64,000 nucleotides of DNA from Spirosoma validum (GTDB taxonomy: Bacteria; Bacteroidota; Bacteroidia; Cytophagales; Spirosomataceae): NCBI RefSeq assembly GCF_014699035.1, contig NZ_JACXAA010000006.1, positions 186,001-250,000 on the forward strand, in the 5' to 3' direction. Shown here piece after piece: positions 1-8,893 of the stretch (its first letter is position 1; the number at the start of each line of letters is the position of its first letter). Below the pieces are notes generated by a model. The model worked only from the letters and a program-made list of their open reading frames with translations, searched no databases and had not been told where the DNA came from. The translations under genes were made by a program, and so were the position numbers.

Positions 1-851
1 CCAACCGTGCCCATTTTCCCTTCTCCAATCGGAATATCAAAGTCCAGTTCAGGATAAACCGAATAATTATCTACTCTCCGAAGATCATACGCTAATCCAG
101 AACCACGTAGCACCGGTCCTGTACAACCATAATTAATCGCTACCGCCAGTGGCAATACACCTACGTTAGCAGTACGTTTTATAAAAATCTCATTGTCGAT
201 TACTAGCTGGCGCAGCTCCAGTAACTTGGGTTTCAGATACGTAATAAATTCTCGGCAGCGCTCCTCAAAACCCACGGGAAGATCGTAAAACAAGCCCCCA
301 ACCCAAATGTAATTGTAGAGCATGCGGGCTCCACTCACCCACTCCAGTAACCGCTGGATGTGCTCGCGGTCACGCATAAGCCACAGAAAGGGCGTATAGG
401 CCCCTATATCAAGTGCGTACGTACCAACACCGACAAAATGGGAAGCAATCCGGTTCAGCTCAGCTACCAAGACACGGATGTACTCCGTACGCTTTGGAAT
501 ATCGTTCTGAATTCCCAGCATTTTCTCTACTCCCATGACAAATGCATGCTCGCAATTCATGGCAGCCAGATAATCAAGACGGTCTACGAACGGAATTGTC
601 TGGTTGAAGGGCAACGCCTGAGCGTGTTTCTCAAAGCAGCGGTGCAAATAGCCCAGATGCGGCACTACGTCGACGATAATTTCACCGTCTGTGATGACTT
701 CGAGCCGCAATACACCGTGGGTTGATGGGTGTTGAGGCCCCATATTCAGAATCATTTCCCCTTCACTCAGCATGTCGGGCTGATACAGACTCGGATCAGA
801 GGCCCGGAAATGGCCGGGTGCATATTCATATTGAATCGTTTGCGTAGTCAT
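1..851 (-). CDS. nuoD: NADH-quinone oxidoreductase subunit D (partial, C-terminus outside window)
   Basis: This is the 49-kDa-type subunit of respiratory complex I, in the peripheral arm near the quinone site. Reading the minus strand from the ATG at 851 gives an uninterrupted frame of about 283 codons running off the left edge. It starts [15 protein letters not shown] and contains the family hallmark [12 protein letters not shown] near residue 40, followed by the conserved stretch [12 protein letters not shown]. The subunit is usually about 400 residues, so roughly the last third is missing. It lies divergently from rpmG, with 159 bp between the two starts. Other nuo genes, if in an operon, must lie to the left of the window. 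Confidence 0.95.
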   Translation of the reverse strand, partial: MTTQTIQYEYAPGHFRASDPSLYQPDMLSEGEMILNMGPQHPSTHGVLRLEVITDGEIIVDVVPHLGYLHRCFEKHAQALPFNQTIPFVDRLDYLAAMNCEHAFVMGVEKMLGIQNDIPKRTEYIRVLVAELNRIASHFVGVGTYALDIGAYTPFLWLMRDREHIQRLLEWVSGARMLYNYIWVGGLFYDLPVGFEERCREFITYLKPKLLELRQLVIDNEIFIKRTANVGVLPLAVAINYGCTGPVLRGSGLAYDLRRVDNYSVYPELDFDIPIGEGKMGTV

Positions 852-950
852 TACAATGTCAAAGGTCGAAAGGTAAAGCCCGAAAGCCAAACGCCGTTGA
901 TCTTTTGCGGATTAAGATCAAAAAATCATTACTTTTTCCTGATACCCAGT

Positions 951-980
951 TTGGTAAATAAAAGGAATTTCGTACCTTTG
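951..980 (+). promoter_or_regulatory. Bacteroidota-type promoter of rpmG
   Basis: TTG at 951-953 and TACCTTTG at 973-980 are separated by 19 bp, matching the Bacteroidota primary sigma consensus TTG-N19-TAnnTTTG. The rpmG start codon is about 30 bp further on, so the 5' leader is short. It would drive rpmG, the DUF4295 gene and possibly ftsY. Confidence 0.8.
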
Positions 981-1010
981 CGCTCCTTATCGAGAAAACA
1001 GACTTTAGCA

Positions 1011-1196
1011 ATGGCAAAGAAAGGCGCCAATAGAATCCAGGTCATTCTGGAATGCACCGAGCAAAAAGACAGCGGTGTTCCCGGCATGTCCCGGTACATT
1101 ACTACGAAAAACCGGAAGAATACGCCGGCTCGTATCGAACGGAAGAAATACAATCCGTTTCTGAAAAAAGTAACGCTGCATAAAGAAATTAAGTAA
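1011..1196 (+). CDS. rpmG: 50S ribosomal protein L33 (bL33)
   Basis: A 61-residue basic protein beginning [19 protein letters not shown], clearly bL33 of the large ribosomal subunit. The frame is open upstream as far as 729, but the upstream part overlaps nuoD and the promoter, and the family length fits the ATG at 1011. The zinc-ribbon cysteine pairs found in some L33 proteins are absent (one Cys only), so this is the zinc-independent form. It is followed by the DUF4295 gene and ftsY, a common Bacteroidota gene order. In many relatives rpmB lies just upstream, but here nuoD is found instead. Confidence 0.95.
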   Translation: MAKKGANRIQVILECTEQKDSGVPGMSRYITTKNRKNTPARIERKKYNPFLKKVTLHKEIK

Positions 1197-1270
1197 TCAG
1201 TCAATTTTCGTTAGCTAATAGTGATTATATTGCTATCAACTAACTATTGACTACTAACTTCTATAAAGAA

Positions 1271-1426
1271 ATGGCAAAAAAGGTAGTTGCAACCCTGAAA
1301 ACGAAGGATAACGGCAAGGCATTCGCTAAGATTATCAAAGCCGTAAAGTCGCCTAAAACTGGCGCTTATACCTTCAAAGAAGAAATGGTCCCGGTTGATG
1401 AAGTACAATCTGCACTGAAAGCGTAA
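1271..1426 (+). CDS. DUF4295 family protein (probable Bacteroidota-specific ribosomal protein)
   Basis: A 51-residue basic protein (MAKKVVATLKTKDNGKAFAK...) encoded 74 bp after rpmG and before ftsY. It matches, from memory of the family, the DUF4295 proteins restricted to Bacteroidota that sit in exactly this position. The lysine-rich composition and coupling to a ribosomal protein gene suggest it binds the ribosome. I recall that a new large-subunit protein, bL38, was seen in the Flavobacterium johnsoniae ribosome structure. This gene may be its orthologue, but I cannot verify that here. The start is the only ATG that fits. A terminator hairpin follows 39 bp downstream. Confidence 0.85.
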   Translation: MAKKVVATLKTKDNGKAFAKIIKAVKSPKTGAYTFKEEMVPVDEVQSALKA

Positions 1427-1464
1427 GCTTTTCAGCCATCAACTTTCTACGTAAAGATGCATAG

Positions 1465-1502
1465 GTCCCACAGCCTCAACTGGCTTCGTGGGACTTTTTT
1501 TA
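1465..1502 (+). terminator. Rho-independent terminator after rpmG-DUF4295
   Basis: A 7-bp stem, GTCCCAC (1465-1471) pairing with GTGGGAC (1488-1494), is followed at once by seven T residues. It separates the ribosomal-protein unit from ftsY, although read-through is possible. Confidence 0.8.
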
Positions 1503-1606
1503 TGAAAAAACAGTTAGGTCAGATAATAAGTCAGCCGGTCTGAAAGTAATTATGTACCTGTAAATCTGTCTGACTTACCATCTCATCTAACTCACTGACT
1601 AGTCAC

Positions 1607-2578
1607 ATGGCTTTATTCGGTTTATTTTCGAAAGAAAAGAAAGAAACACTCGACAAAGGCTTAGAAAAAACAAAGGACAACTTTTTCTCTAAACTCGGCC
1701 GGGCAGTTGTCGGTAAATCTACCGTTGACGAAGAAGTTCTGGACGAAGTAGAGAATGTTCTGGTTTCGTCGGATGTAGGCGTAGAAACGACTGTTAAGAT
1801 TATCAAACGGATTGAGGAACGTGTTGCCCGCGACAAATATATGGGCACCGATGAATTAGACCGTATCCTTCGGGAAGAGATAGCCGCTTTGCTATCTGAT
1901 AACAATACCACTGATGTAACCGGAGCGCCGGACCGTGATGATTTTGCTTTACCTACCGACAAAAAACCATACGTTATTATGGTCGTAGGAGTTAATGGCG
2001 TTGGTAAAACGACAACGATCGGAAAACTAGCAGCTCAGTTTCATAAGCGAGGCAAAAAGGTAGTACTGGGCGCGGGCGATACGTTCCGGGCGGCTGCCGT
2101 TGACCAGCTTAAACTCTGGGGGGATCGTGTTGGTGTACCGGTCATTTCGCATGGCATGAACACTGACCCGTCAGCGGTTGCTTATGATGCCGTCAAAAAA
2201 GCGACCGAAACAGGCGCTGACGTTGTCATCATTGACACGGCCGGACGACTCCACACGAAGGTTAACCTGATGAATGAGCTAGCTAAAATCAAACGCGTGA
2301 TGCAAAAATTCACGCCTGATGCTCCCCATGAAGTACTGCTGGTGCTTGACGGATCGACGGGTCAGAATGCGTTTATTCAGGCCACGGAGTTTACCAAAGT
2401 AACGGAAGTCACAGCGCTGGCTATTACTAAATTAGACGGCACAGCGAAAGGTGGCGTCGTCATCGGTATTTCGGATCAGTTTAAAATTCCAGTTAAATAT
2501 ATTGGCGTTGGTGAGAAAATCGACGATTTGCAGACATTTAACAAGATGGAGTTCGTGGATTCGTTCTTCAAGAAATGA
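1607..2578 (+). CDS. ftsY: Signal recognition particle receptor FtsY
   Basis: FtsY is the membrane-associated SRP receptor GTPase, which pairs with Ffh to deliver ribosome-nascent chains to the translocon. The 323-residue protein has the four-helix N domain (about residues 20-110) and the G domain. The P-loop GVNGVGKTT lies at about 128-136, followed by [18 protein letters not shown] and [10 protein letters not shown]. The acidic A domain of E. coli FtsY is absent, and the short, basic N-terminus suggests direct membrane binding, as in many Bacteroidota. Its stop codon overlaps the upstream candidate start of the next gene (ATGA at 2575-2578). Confidence 0.95.
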   Translation: MALFGLFSKEKKETLDKGLEKTKDNFFSKLGRAVVGKSTVDEEVLDEVENVLVSSDVGVETTVKIIKRIEERVARDKYMGTDELDRILREEIAALLSDNNTTDVTGAPDRDDFALPTDKKPYVIMVVGVNGVGKTTTIGKLAAQFHKRGKKVVLGAGDTFRAAAVDQLKLWGDRVGVPVISHGMNTDPSAVAYDAVKKATETGADVVIIDTAGRLHTKVNLMNELAKIKRVMQKFTPDAPHEVLLVLDGSTGQNAFIQATEFTKVTEVTALAITKLDGTAKGGVVIGISDQFKIPVKYIGVGEKIDDLQTFNKMEFVDSFFKK

Positions 2579-2601
2579 AATCGCTTCGACCCAGTACTAG
2601 C

Positions 2602-3075
2602 ATGAAATACCTGACCTTGAGCCTAATAGTGTTACTACTTGCTGGTTCGCTTTTTGCTCAAAAGCCTTACCGCCGAAAAGCTGTAAAAACTACACCCATG
2701 CAAGGCATTTGTGGAACTGTTGTTTTGAAGCAGGGAAATTTTATGCCCAGTCCCGACAGACCCGCTCGTACAGGCCAGTTAGTCGAGCGGGAAGTTCTGG
2801 TTTTTCCACTTTTGAATAAAAGCCAGGTAGATTCGAGCGAAGATGGTTTTGTCAGTTCTGTGCGCGAAACGAAGCCCGTTAAAACTATAAAATCTGACAA
2901 AAACGGAAAATTCTGCGTGCGTTTGCCCATCGGTAAATACTCCGTACTGGTACGGGAGCCCAAGGGTTTATACGCCAATCTGTATGACGATCAGAATAAT
3001 ATTTTTCCCGTTGTCGTCCAGAAGAACCGCCAATCCGATGTGCGGGTCGAGATTACACACCAAGCTGTTTTCTAG
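2602..3075 (+). CDS. Small secreted protein of unknown function, CRD-like fold
   Basis: I do not recognise a named family. From the ATG at 2602 the protein has 157 residues and begins with a clear signal peptide (MKYLTLSLIVLLLAGSLFAQ). An in-frame ATG at 2575 overlaps the ftsY stop and adds nine residues. I prefer 2602 because it gives a standard signal peptide. The mature part carries a GICGTVVLKQGN strand, a KSDKNGKFCVRLPIGKYSV turn and a VEI ending, resembling carboxypeptidase regulatory-like / transthyretin-type beta sandwiches. There are two cysteines that could form a disulphide. It probably sits in the periplasm or outer membrane and may be co-transcribed with ftsY by position only. 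Confidence 0.7.
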   Translation: MKYLTLSLIVLLLAGSLFAQKPYRRKAVKTTPMQGICGTVVLKQGNFMPSPDRPARTGQLVEREVLVFPLLNKSQVDSSEDGFVSSVRETKPVKTIKSDKNGKFCVRLPIGKYSVLVREPKGLYANLYDDQNNIFPVVVQKNRQSDVRVEITHQAVF

Positions 3076-3179
3076 GCATATAGAATTATTTCCCTACTTA
3101 CGTTAAAGATTAATTCATCGAACTTTGCTACTTAACATTAGCGTTAGTTAGTACTAATGCACTGAAATTCATTTCTGTT

Positions 3180-4490
3180 TTGAAAACCAAAGGAATACGG
3201 ACCAATAAAATCAATATCGTTACGCTGGGTTGTTCAAAGAATCTTGTGGATTCGGAGGTACTTTTTACGCAACTCAAAGGCAATGGGATGAACGTAACGC
3301 ATGAATCGAAGAAAGACGACGCCAATATTGTCGTTATCAATACGTGCGGTTTCATCGATAATGCCAAAGAAGAATCTATAAATACAATCCTGCGCTACGT
3401 TGATGCCAAAGAAGCGGGCGTAGTCGATAAGGTTTACGTAACGGGTTGCCTCTCCCACCGCTATAAGGACGAACTTGAAGTAGAAATGCCAACGGTAGAC
3501 GCCTGGTTTGGTACCAATGAGCTACCGCGGATGCTGAAAACGTTACGTGCTGATTATAAGCATGAGCTTGTTGGCGAACGACTGTTGACAACGCCTGCTC
3601 ATTATGCCTACCTTAAAATTGCCGAAGGTTGCGACCGCCCCTGTTCGTTCTGTGCTATTCCGCTGATGCGTGGGGGGCACGTATCGCGTCCAATAGATGA
3701 ATTGATTACTGAAGCTAAATCGTTGGCTCGGCGTGGTACTAAAGAGCTAATCTTAATCGCGCAGGATCTTACGTACTACGGTCTGGACCTCTATAAAAAA
3801 CGCAATCTAGCTGACCTCATCGACCAACTCTCTGACGTAGAGGGCATTGACTGGATTCGTTTGCAGTATGCTTACCCTTCTGGTTTTCCAATGGATGTAC
3901 TGGACGTAATGCGCGACCGTCCGAATGTTTGTAAGTATCTGGACATGCCTTTGCAAACTGGATCGACGGAGCTATTGAAACTCATGCGACGGGGAATTAC
4001 ACGCGAAAAAACAGAAGGACTTATTCATACTATTCGGGAGAAAATTCCGGACATTACCCTCCGCACTACGTTGATTGTGGGCCACCCCGGTGAAACCGAC
4101 GCGATGTTTGACGAAACATACGACTTTGTCGAACGGATGCGCTTTGACCGTATGGGTGTGTTTACCTACTCGCACGAAGAAAATACGCATTCTTACTCCA
4201 TGCCCGACGATATTCCTTCCGATGTGAAACAGGAACGCGCCGATGAACTAATGGAACTTCAGCAGGGTATTTCCCAGGAATTGAACCAACAAAAAGTTGG
4301 AAGAACGTATAAAGTGTTGTTCGATCGAAAAGAAGGGGGGTATTTTATCGGACGTACTGAAGCCGATTCACCTGAAGTAGACAATGAAGTACTAGTGCCC
4401 GCTACACAGTACGTTCGACTTGGCGACTTTGCTACTGTGCGAATTGATCGTGCCGAAGAATTTGATTTGTATGGAGAAGTTATCTCCTGA
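3180..4490 (+). CDS. rimO: Ribosomal protein S12 methylthiotransferase RimO
   Basis: A radical-SAM enzyme that adds a methylthio group to the conserved aspartate of ribosomal protein S12. The 436-residue protein has the N-terminal MTTase domain with cluster-binding Cys18 (LGCSKN), Cys56 (NTCGF) and Cys90 (VTGC). The radical-SAM CxxxCxxC follows at 151-158 (CDRPCSFC), with a TRAM RNA-binding domain over the last 65 or so residues. The start is TTG at 3180. No in-frame ATG occurs before residue 37, and the N-terminus MKTKGIRTNKINIVTLGCSKN agrees with relatives, so the TTG start is convincing. A strong terminator follows. Confidence 0.95.
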   Translation: MKTKGIRTNKINIVTLGCSKNLVDSEVLFTQLKGNGMNVTHESKKDDANIVVINTCGFIDNAKEESINTILRYVDAKEAGVVDKVYVTGCLSHRYKDELEVEMPTVDAWFGTNELPRMLKTLRADYKHELVGERLLTTPAHYAYLKIAEGCDRPCSFCAIPLMRGGHVSRPIDELITEAKSLARRGTKELILIAQDLTYYGLDLYKKRNLADLIDQLSDVEGIDWIRLQYAYPSGFPMDVLDVMRDRPNVCKYLDMPLQTGSTELLKLMRRGITREKTEGLIHTIREKIPDITLRTTLIVGHPGETDAMFDETYDFVERMRFDRMGVFTYSHEENTHSYSMPDDIPSDVKQERADELMELQQGISQELNQQKVGRTYKVLFDRKEGGYFIGRTEADSPEVDNEVLVPATQYVRLGDFATVRIDRAEEFDLYGEVIS

Positions 4491-4497
4491 ATTTTAT

Positions 4498-4538
4498 AAA
4501 CCCGCAAGCGTATCGAACTCCGAACCTTGCGGGTTTTT
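4498..4538 (+). terminator. Terminator after rimO
   Basis: An 11-bp stem pairs AAACCCGCAAG (4498-4508) with CTTGCGGGTTT (4526-4536) and runs into a T-rich tail. Confidence 0.85.
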
Positions 4539-4569
4539 CTATTGTTGAGCCGAATAAATCCCAACCTGC

Positions 4570-6117
4570 ATGGACTGTCAGTACCTGCCACTTGCCTCAA
4601 CTGGCCAGTTTTCGTCACTGTTTCTTGATTACATCACTAAAAAAGATAAACTAAAATCATTTTATAGCCGCTTCCCGGAACTACCCGCTTTCCAGGAACA
4701 GATTAATGATAAATCATTCGACGAATCGAAACGACAGATTCTAGTCGACACCCTTGAGCGGCAGTACCAGCAGATTACCAATAAGCCTGACTTTTCTGTG
4801 CTCCTTCAGGCCAATACGTTCACCGTCACAACAGGCCATCAACTCAACATTTTTACAGGCCCGCTTTACATTGTCTATAAACTTATTACGACAATTAACC
4901 TCGCTCGACGGCTGAAAGAAGCTTACCCTGATTACAATTTCGTACCTGTCTACTGGATGGCTACGGAAGACCATGACTTTGCCGAAATAAACCACTTCTC
5001 TTTATTAGGTCGGAATTACGCCTGGCAGACGGAGCAGCGCGGAGCCGTAGGGCGCATGAATCCGCAGGAGTTAAAAAGTCTTTTCAGCCAGATTCCTGAA
5101 AAGCTATCTTTGTTCGAAGAAGCTTATTTGAAGCGCAATACGCTTGCCGACGCAGCACGACACTACGTCAACGAATTGTTTGGAGCGGAAGGCCTTATCT
5201 GTTTAGATGCGGATGATACGGCTTTAAAACGCGTTTTTGCTCCTATAATGCACGATGAACTTATTTATCAGAAATCTGGCGAACTCGTTCAGAAGAAAAC
5301 GGAACAGCTAGAAAGTTTAGGCTATAAAACCGTTATCGCTCCCCGCGACATTAACCTGTTTTACCTGGACGATCAACTTCGGGAACGTATCGAACGTACG
5401 GCTGATGGAACGTATCGGGTTTTACACACAAAGCTGAAATTTTCAGAAAGTGAGATAACTGCCCTTCTTGAGGAACACCCTGAGCAGTTCAGTCCGAACG
5501 TTGTACTACGTCCATTGTATCAGGAAACGATTTTACCAAATCTAGCCTATGTAGGCGGCCCATCGGAAGTACCCTACTGGCTACAATTAAAGGACGTTTT
5601 TGACCATTTTCAGACAACGTTTCCTATTTTGATGCCGCGTAATTTCGCGATGTATGTCCCCTCTGTAGCAGCAAAGCGCATCTGCAAACTAGGGCTGACT
5701 CCTGAAGATCTGTTTCAGGATACACTGGTTCTCAAACGTGAATACGTTGAACACCATGCCCGCCATACGCTCAAGTTTGATAATGAGAATAAGACTGTCC
5801 ATAAGGCATTAGACGCTATTTTGCATAAAGCCCAAATGGTTGATCCAACACTTGAAAAGGCCGTACTGGCTGAAACAAAACGTTTTGCTAATGCGGTTGC
5901 CCGGCTCGAAAAGAAAATGCGACGGGCAGAAGAACGTAATCAGGAAACGGGGGTCCGGCAGTTACTAGCCGTCAAAAATGAGCTTTTTCCCAATGGTGCT
6001 TTACAGGAACGTAGCGAAAATTTTCTTACCTTCTATTTAAACGACCGAACGTTTCTAGAAAAAATGCTGGCTGTATTTAATCCGTTCGATTACCGTATGC
6101 AGCTTTGTTTAGAGTAG
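4570..6117 (+). CDS. bshC: Bacillithiol biosynthesis cysteine-adding enzyme BshC
   Basis: BshC is assigned to the last step of bacillithiol synthesis, joining cysteine to glucosaminyl-malate. The 515-residue length and overall sequence fit, with family stretches such as TVTTGHQLNIFTGPLY, PVYWMATEDHDFAEI, YVGGPSEVPYWLQLK and a coiled-coil region around 420-460. It starts at the ATG at 4570, 31 bp after the rimO terminator. The 5-formyltetrahydrofolate cyclo-ligase gene follows 27 bp later and is probably co-transcribed. It implies that this organism uses bacillithiol as a low-molecular-weight thiol. bshA and bshB are not in the window. Confidence 0.92.
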   Translation: MDCQYLPLASTGQFSSLFLDYITKKDKLKSFYSRFPELPAFQEQINDKSFDESKRQILVDTLERQYQQITNKPDFSVLLQANTFTVTTGHQLNIFTGPLYIVYKLITTINLARRLKEAYPDYNFVPVYWMATEDHDFAEINHFSLLGRNYAWQTEQRGAVGRMNPQELKSLFSQIPEKLSLFEEAYLKRNTLADAARHYVNELFGAEGLICLDADDTALKRVFAPIMHDELIYQKSGELVQKKTEQLESLGYKTVIAPRDINLFYLDDQLRERIERTADGTYRVLHTKLKFSESEITALLEEHPEQFSPNVVLRPLYQETILPNLAYVGGPSEVPYWLQLKDVFDHFQTTFPILMPRNFAMYVPSVAAKRICKLGLTPEDLFQDTLVLKREYVEHHARHTLKFDNENKTVHKALDAILHKAQMVDPTLEKAVLAETKRFANAVARLEKKMRRAEERNQETGVRQLLAVKNELFPNGALQERSENFLTFYLNDRTFLEKMLAVFNPFDYRMQLCLE

Positions 6118-6144
6118 CAACGACTGTTCTGGCCGATTGACAGT

Positions 6145-6741
6145 ATGGACAAAGTAACAGCCCGTCAACAATTTCTAGCCAAACGAAAGACGCTTTCTGC
6201 AAACGACGTTAAACGACGTAGTGAGCTTATCGCCAGGCGTTTTTTCGATTTTTTGAAAAAACATGGCTTAGCTGATAAGTCTCCAACAATCCATACGTTT
6301 TTGCCAATTAAGCGCCAGAATGAGGTTGATACCTGGCTGATTATTCGCCACATATGGTCTGAATACACCAATTTACGAATTATAGTCCCCGTTACAGATA
6401 TTTCCACAAATGCATTAAGGCATTATAATTTACATCCACAAACAGCACTTGTTGAGAATCGCTGGGGTATTTCTGAGCCAGTAACTGATAGTCAGGCTTC
6501 GGTGAGCCCTGCCGATTTTGATATCGTTCTTGTTCCCTTGCTGGCTTTTGACGAGCAGGGCAATAGGGTTGGTTACGGAGGAGGTTTTTATGATCGATTC
6601 TTAGCCGACTGTCGACCAGATTGCCGGAAAATTGGTCTGTCTCTCTTTGATCCTATTAAGCAAATTGAGGACACAGAACAAACAGACGTACCATTAGACA
6701 TCTGCATAACGCCAGACCGAGTCTGGCTTTTTTCGCAATAA
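6145..6741 (+). CDS. 5-formyltetrahydrofolate cyclo-ligase
   Basis: The enzyme converts 5-formyl-THF to 5,10-methenyl-THF using ATP and so rescues a dead-end folate. The 198-residue protein has the N-terminal basic segment (ARQQFLAKRKTLS), the substrate-contact segment TFLPIKRQNEVDT and the C-terminal signature GYGGGFYDRFL at about 143-153. These are typical of the YgfA/FAU family. It lies 27 bp after bshC. The gene ends only about 30 bp before a candidate promoter for asd. Confidence 0.92.
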   Translation: MDKVTARQQFLAKRKTLSANDVKRRSELIARRFFDFLKKHGLADKSPTIHTFLPIKRQNEVDTWLIIRHIWSEYTNLRIIVPVTDISTNALRHYNLHPQTALVENRWGISEPVTDSQASVSPADFDIVLVPLLAFDEQGNRVGYGGGFYDRFLADCRPDCRKIGLSLFDPIKQIEDTEQTDVPLDICITPDRVWLFSQ

Positions 6742-6767
6742 ATTAACTGTGCGTCAAAGTTTTGCCG

Positions 6768-6775
6768 TATTTTTG
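6768..6775 (+). promoter_or_regulatory. Candidate -7 element upstream of asd
   Basis: TATTTTTG at 6768-6775 fits TAnnTTTG. A weak -33 match (CTG at 6747-6749) lies 18 bp upstream. The implied leader to the ATG at 6854 is about 70 nt. Confidence 0.5.
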
Positions 6776-6853
6776 CACTCCAAATTGGAACACGGGTACG
6801 GAACCCGTTTTTTATTAACTAAGCAAAAGCGGATTTATACCCGCATTACTAAA

Positions 6854-7867
6854 ATGAAAATCGCAGTCGTTGGCGCCACGGGCCTTGTCGGTGGCGAAAT
6901 CCTGAAGGTTCTGGAAGAGCGTAACTTTCCAGTAACTGAACTTATTCCCGTTGCATCCGAACGATCGGTTGGTAAACAGGTTGAGTTCAAGGGTAAACCA
7001 TACACGGTTGTTAGCTTCGAGGACGCCATTGCTGCTAAACCTGCTATTGCCATTTTTTCGGCTGGTGGTAGTACGTCGTTAGCCTTAGCTCCCAAATTTG
7101 CGGAAGCTGGTATCGTTGTTGTCGATAACTCTTCAGCTTGGCGTATGGATCCAACCAAAAAATTGGTCGTTCCTGAAGTCAACGCCGACGTGTTAACAGC
7201 TGCTGACAAAATTATTGCGAATCCAAACTGCTCAACAATCCAAATGGTTGTGGCGCTAAAACCGCTGCATGACCGCTATACAATTAAGCGGGTTGTTGTC
7301 TCCACATATCAATCGGTAACTGGTACGGGTAAAGCCGCTGTTGATCAGCTTTTCGCTGAACGCAAAGGAGAGAAAGAAACCCCAAAAGTATATCCGCACC
7401 CTATTGACCTCAACGTATTGCCTCACATTGATGTCTTCCTCGATAATGGGTATACAAAAGAGGAGATGAAAATGGTTAATGAAACCAAGAAAATCATGGG
7501 TGACGATTCGATTCAGGTGACAGCTACAACGGTACGCATCCCAACCATTGGTGGGCACTCGGAAGCGGTTAACATCGAGTTCGAAAATGAGTTTGAGTTG
7601 AATGAAGTCGTTGAAATCTTGACTAATGCTGAAGGCGTTATTGTACAGGATGATCCGCAAAATAAAGTTTACCCTATGCCATTAACGGCACACGGTAAAG
7701 ATGAGGTTTTTGTAGGGCGCATCCGACGCGATGAAAGTCAGCCCAAAACATTGAATATGTGGATCGTAGCTGACAATCTCCGTAAGGGGGCGGCTACCAA
7801 CGCAGTTCAAATCGCGGAATATTTATTGAAACACAGCTTGGTAGAAAGCGAGGCAATAACCGCTTAA
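6854..7867 (+). CDS. asd: Aspartate-semialdehyde dehydrogenase
   Basis: Catalyses NADPH-dependent reduction of aspartyl phosphate to aspartate semialdehyde, the branch point to lysine/diaminopimelate, threonine and methionine. The 337-residue protein starts MKIAVVGATGLVGGE (Rossmann glycine motif). It carries the catalytic Cys126 in NPNCSTIQ, and the later GGHSEAVNIEFE segment has the conserved acid/base His. The frame is open back to 6749, but that part overlaps the promoter, and the Rossmann motif sits correctly when translation starts at 6854. It is a monocistronic unit bounded by a promoter and a long terminator hairpin. Confidence 0.95.
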   Translation: MKIAVVGATGLVGGEILKVLEERNFPVTELIPVASERSVGKQVEFKGKPYTVVSFEDAIAAKPAIAIFSAGGSTSLALAPKFAEAGIVVVDNSSAWRMDPTKKLVVPEVNADVLTAADKIIANPNCSTIQMVVALKPLHDRYTIKRVVVSTYQSVTGTGKAAVDQLFAERKGEKETPKVYPHPIDLNVLPHIDVFLDNGYTKEEMKMVNETKKIMGDDSIQVTATTVRIPTIGGHSEAVNIEFENEFELNEVVEILTNAEGVIVQDDPQNKVYPMPLTAHGKDEVFVGRIRRDESQPKTLNMWIVADNLRKGAATNAVQIAEYLLKHSLVESEAITA

Positions 7868-7882
7868 GCTCTTTCTCAAGCA

Positions 7883-7932
7883 AAAAAGAAAGCCTTAACC
7901 AATAAGAATTTGGTTGAGGCTTTCTTTTTTTT
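7883..7932 (+). terminator. Long terminator hairpin after asd
   Basis: AAGAAAGCCT...AACCAA pairs with TTGGTT..AGGCTTTCTT across a short loop near 7903-7909, followed by a run of T. The stem is about 16 bp with a small bulge. It may act on both strands because the right arm is T-rich and the left arm A-rich. Confidence 0.8.
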
Positions 7933-8047
7933 ACGATTGTCAAGAACTATAAAAAATCCTAGTGACTGGGCAAATAGGCAATTGCATCATACCAACCAGT
8001 AATTCTTTAAGCAAGGCAAAAAACCACATACCCACTTTTATCAGCGG

Positions 8048-8608
8048 TTAAAGTGTCCGGCACATCTGTTGATTATAGACTTTACATACCTTGTCGCGGC
8101 TGCGTTTAAGTCGCATTTTAACGGCGCTTTCTGAAATCTGATACTGCTCACCTATTAATTTAATCGATAAACCCTGTTCATGTTTCAATCGTAATAATGT
8201 TGCCTCTTCAGACGGTATAGTATTCATAGCCTGCTCAAGAACACGCCATTGTGTAAGAAACGGATCAATCTGGTCTGGTTCTATTACCTCTTGGGCATAA
8301 TTTTCTAGTAATGGCTCTGTATTCATTCGTTTACTCAAACGAAGTTGATCCAGACAATAGTTATGTGAAACACTATAAAGCCAGGTTAAAAAAGCCGAGC
8401 GATTCTGAAAAGTATCCAGTTTACAGAATACTTTGATAAAAATATCCTGCGTGAAGTCTTTAGCTACCTCAGGATCCTTAGTCATTGACAAACATTTTTG
8501 ATAAACTTTCTCAGCGTATCGCTTGTAGATAGCTTCAAAATTATCTATCGAAATAACATTATTATATATGTTAATTTTTTTATTATTTGTTGATGAAAGC
8601 GTGTGCAT
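8048..8608 (-). CDS. ECF-type RNA polymerase sigma factor
   Basis: A 186-residue sigma-70 family protein with region 2 (about 25-95, including DFTQDIFIKVFCKLDTFQNRSAFLTWLYSVSHNYCLDQLR) and region 4 (about 125-180, with LRLKHEQGLSIKLIGEQYQISESAVKMRLKRSRDKV). Region 3 is absent, as expected for extracytoplasmic-function sigma factors. No anti-sigma gene is adjacent. Upstream lies a 285-bp spacer and then a hybrid histidine kinase gene on the same strand. The regulon cannot be inferred from the window. Confidence 0.9.
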   Translation of the reverse strand: MHTLSSTNNKKINIYNNVISIDNFEAIYKRYAEKVYQKCLSMTKDPEVAKDFTQDIFIKVFCKLDTFQNRSAFLTWLYSVSHNYCLDQLRLSKRMNTEPLLENYAQEVIEPDQIDPFLTQWRVLEQAMNTIPSEEATLLRLKHEQGLSIKLIGEQYQISESAVKMRLKRSRDKVCKVYNQQMCRTL

Positions 8609-8893
8609 AGTGAGTAGGTGACTAATTAAAATGGAGAAAATAGGGTGAAATTAACTTAGTAAGCAGTTGAGCGGTGATCTTTCAAAAGGGAGAGGTTCAA
8701 TAGCATAAATCAACCGATTGTCGTAGTCAAGCTGTGTTTATTGAAGAATAATACAAGCGCAAAGGTCCGTGACTCTAATAATAAAGACCGGTACTTTCAT
8801 ATCAAAAACTAGTACATATGTCCCAAATACAATTGTATAGACCTCAATAGGTTACTATCAGGACATTATTTTGATTAAACAGATAAGTAAAGT
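8609..8893. other. Intergenic spacer between sigma factor and hybrid kinase
   Basis: An AT-rich 285-bp spacer upstream of the sigma gene. No ORF of note and no exact TAnnTTTG promoter in the expected minus-strand position were seen. It probably holds the sigma gene promoter, which could be ECF-dependent. Confidence 0.4.

Noticed and set aside
729-1010. N-terminal extension of rpmG
   Set aside because: The extension overlaps the divergent nuoD start and the rpmG promoter, and L33 proteins are about 50-60 residues.
929-1204. Minus-strand ORF opposite rpmG
   Set aside because: It is the antisense shadow of the L33 gene and its promoter, with no signal or domain of its own.
6854-7867. Possible frameshift because the frame opens at 6749
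   Set aside because: The upstream frame is non-coding leader by chance; the Rossmann motif and length are normal from 6854.
8609-8893. Small ORF or regulatory RNA in the sigma factor upstream spacer
   Set aside because: No start with codon bias, no stable fold and no terminator were visible.
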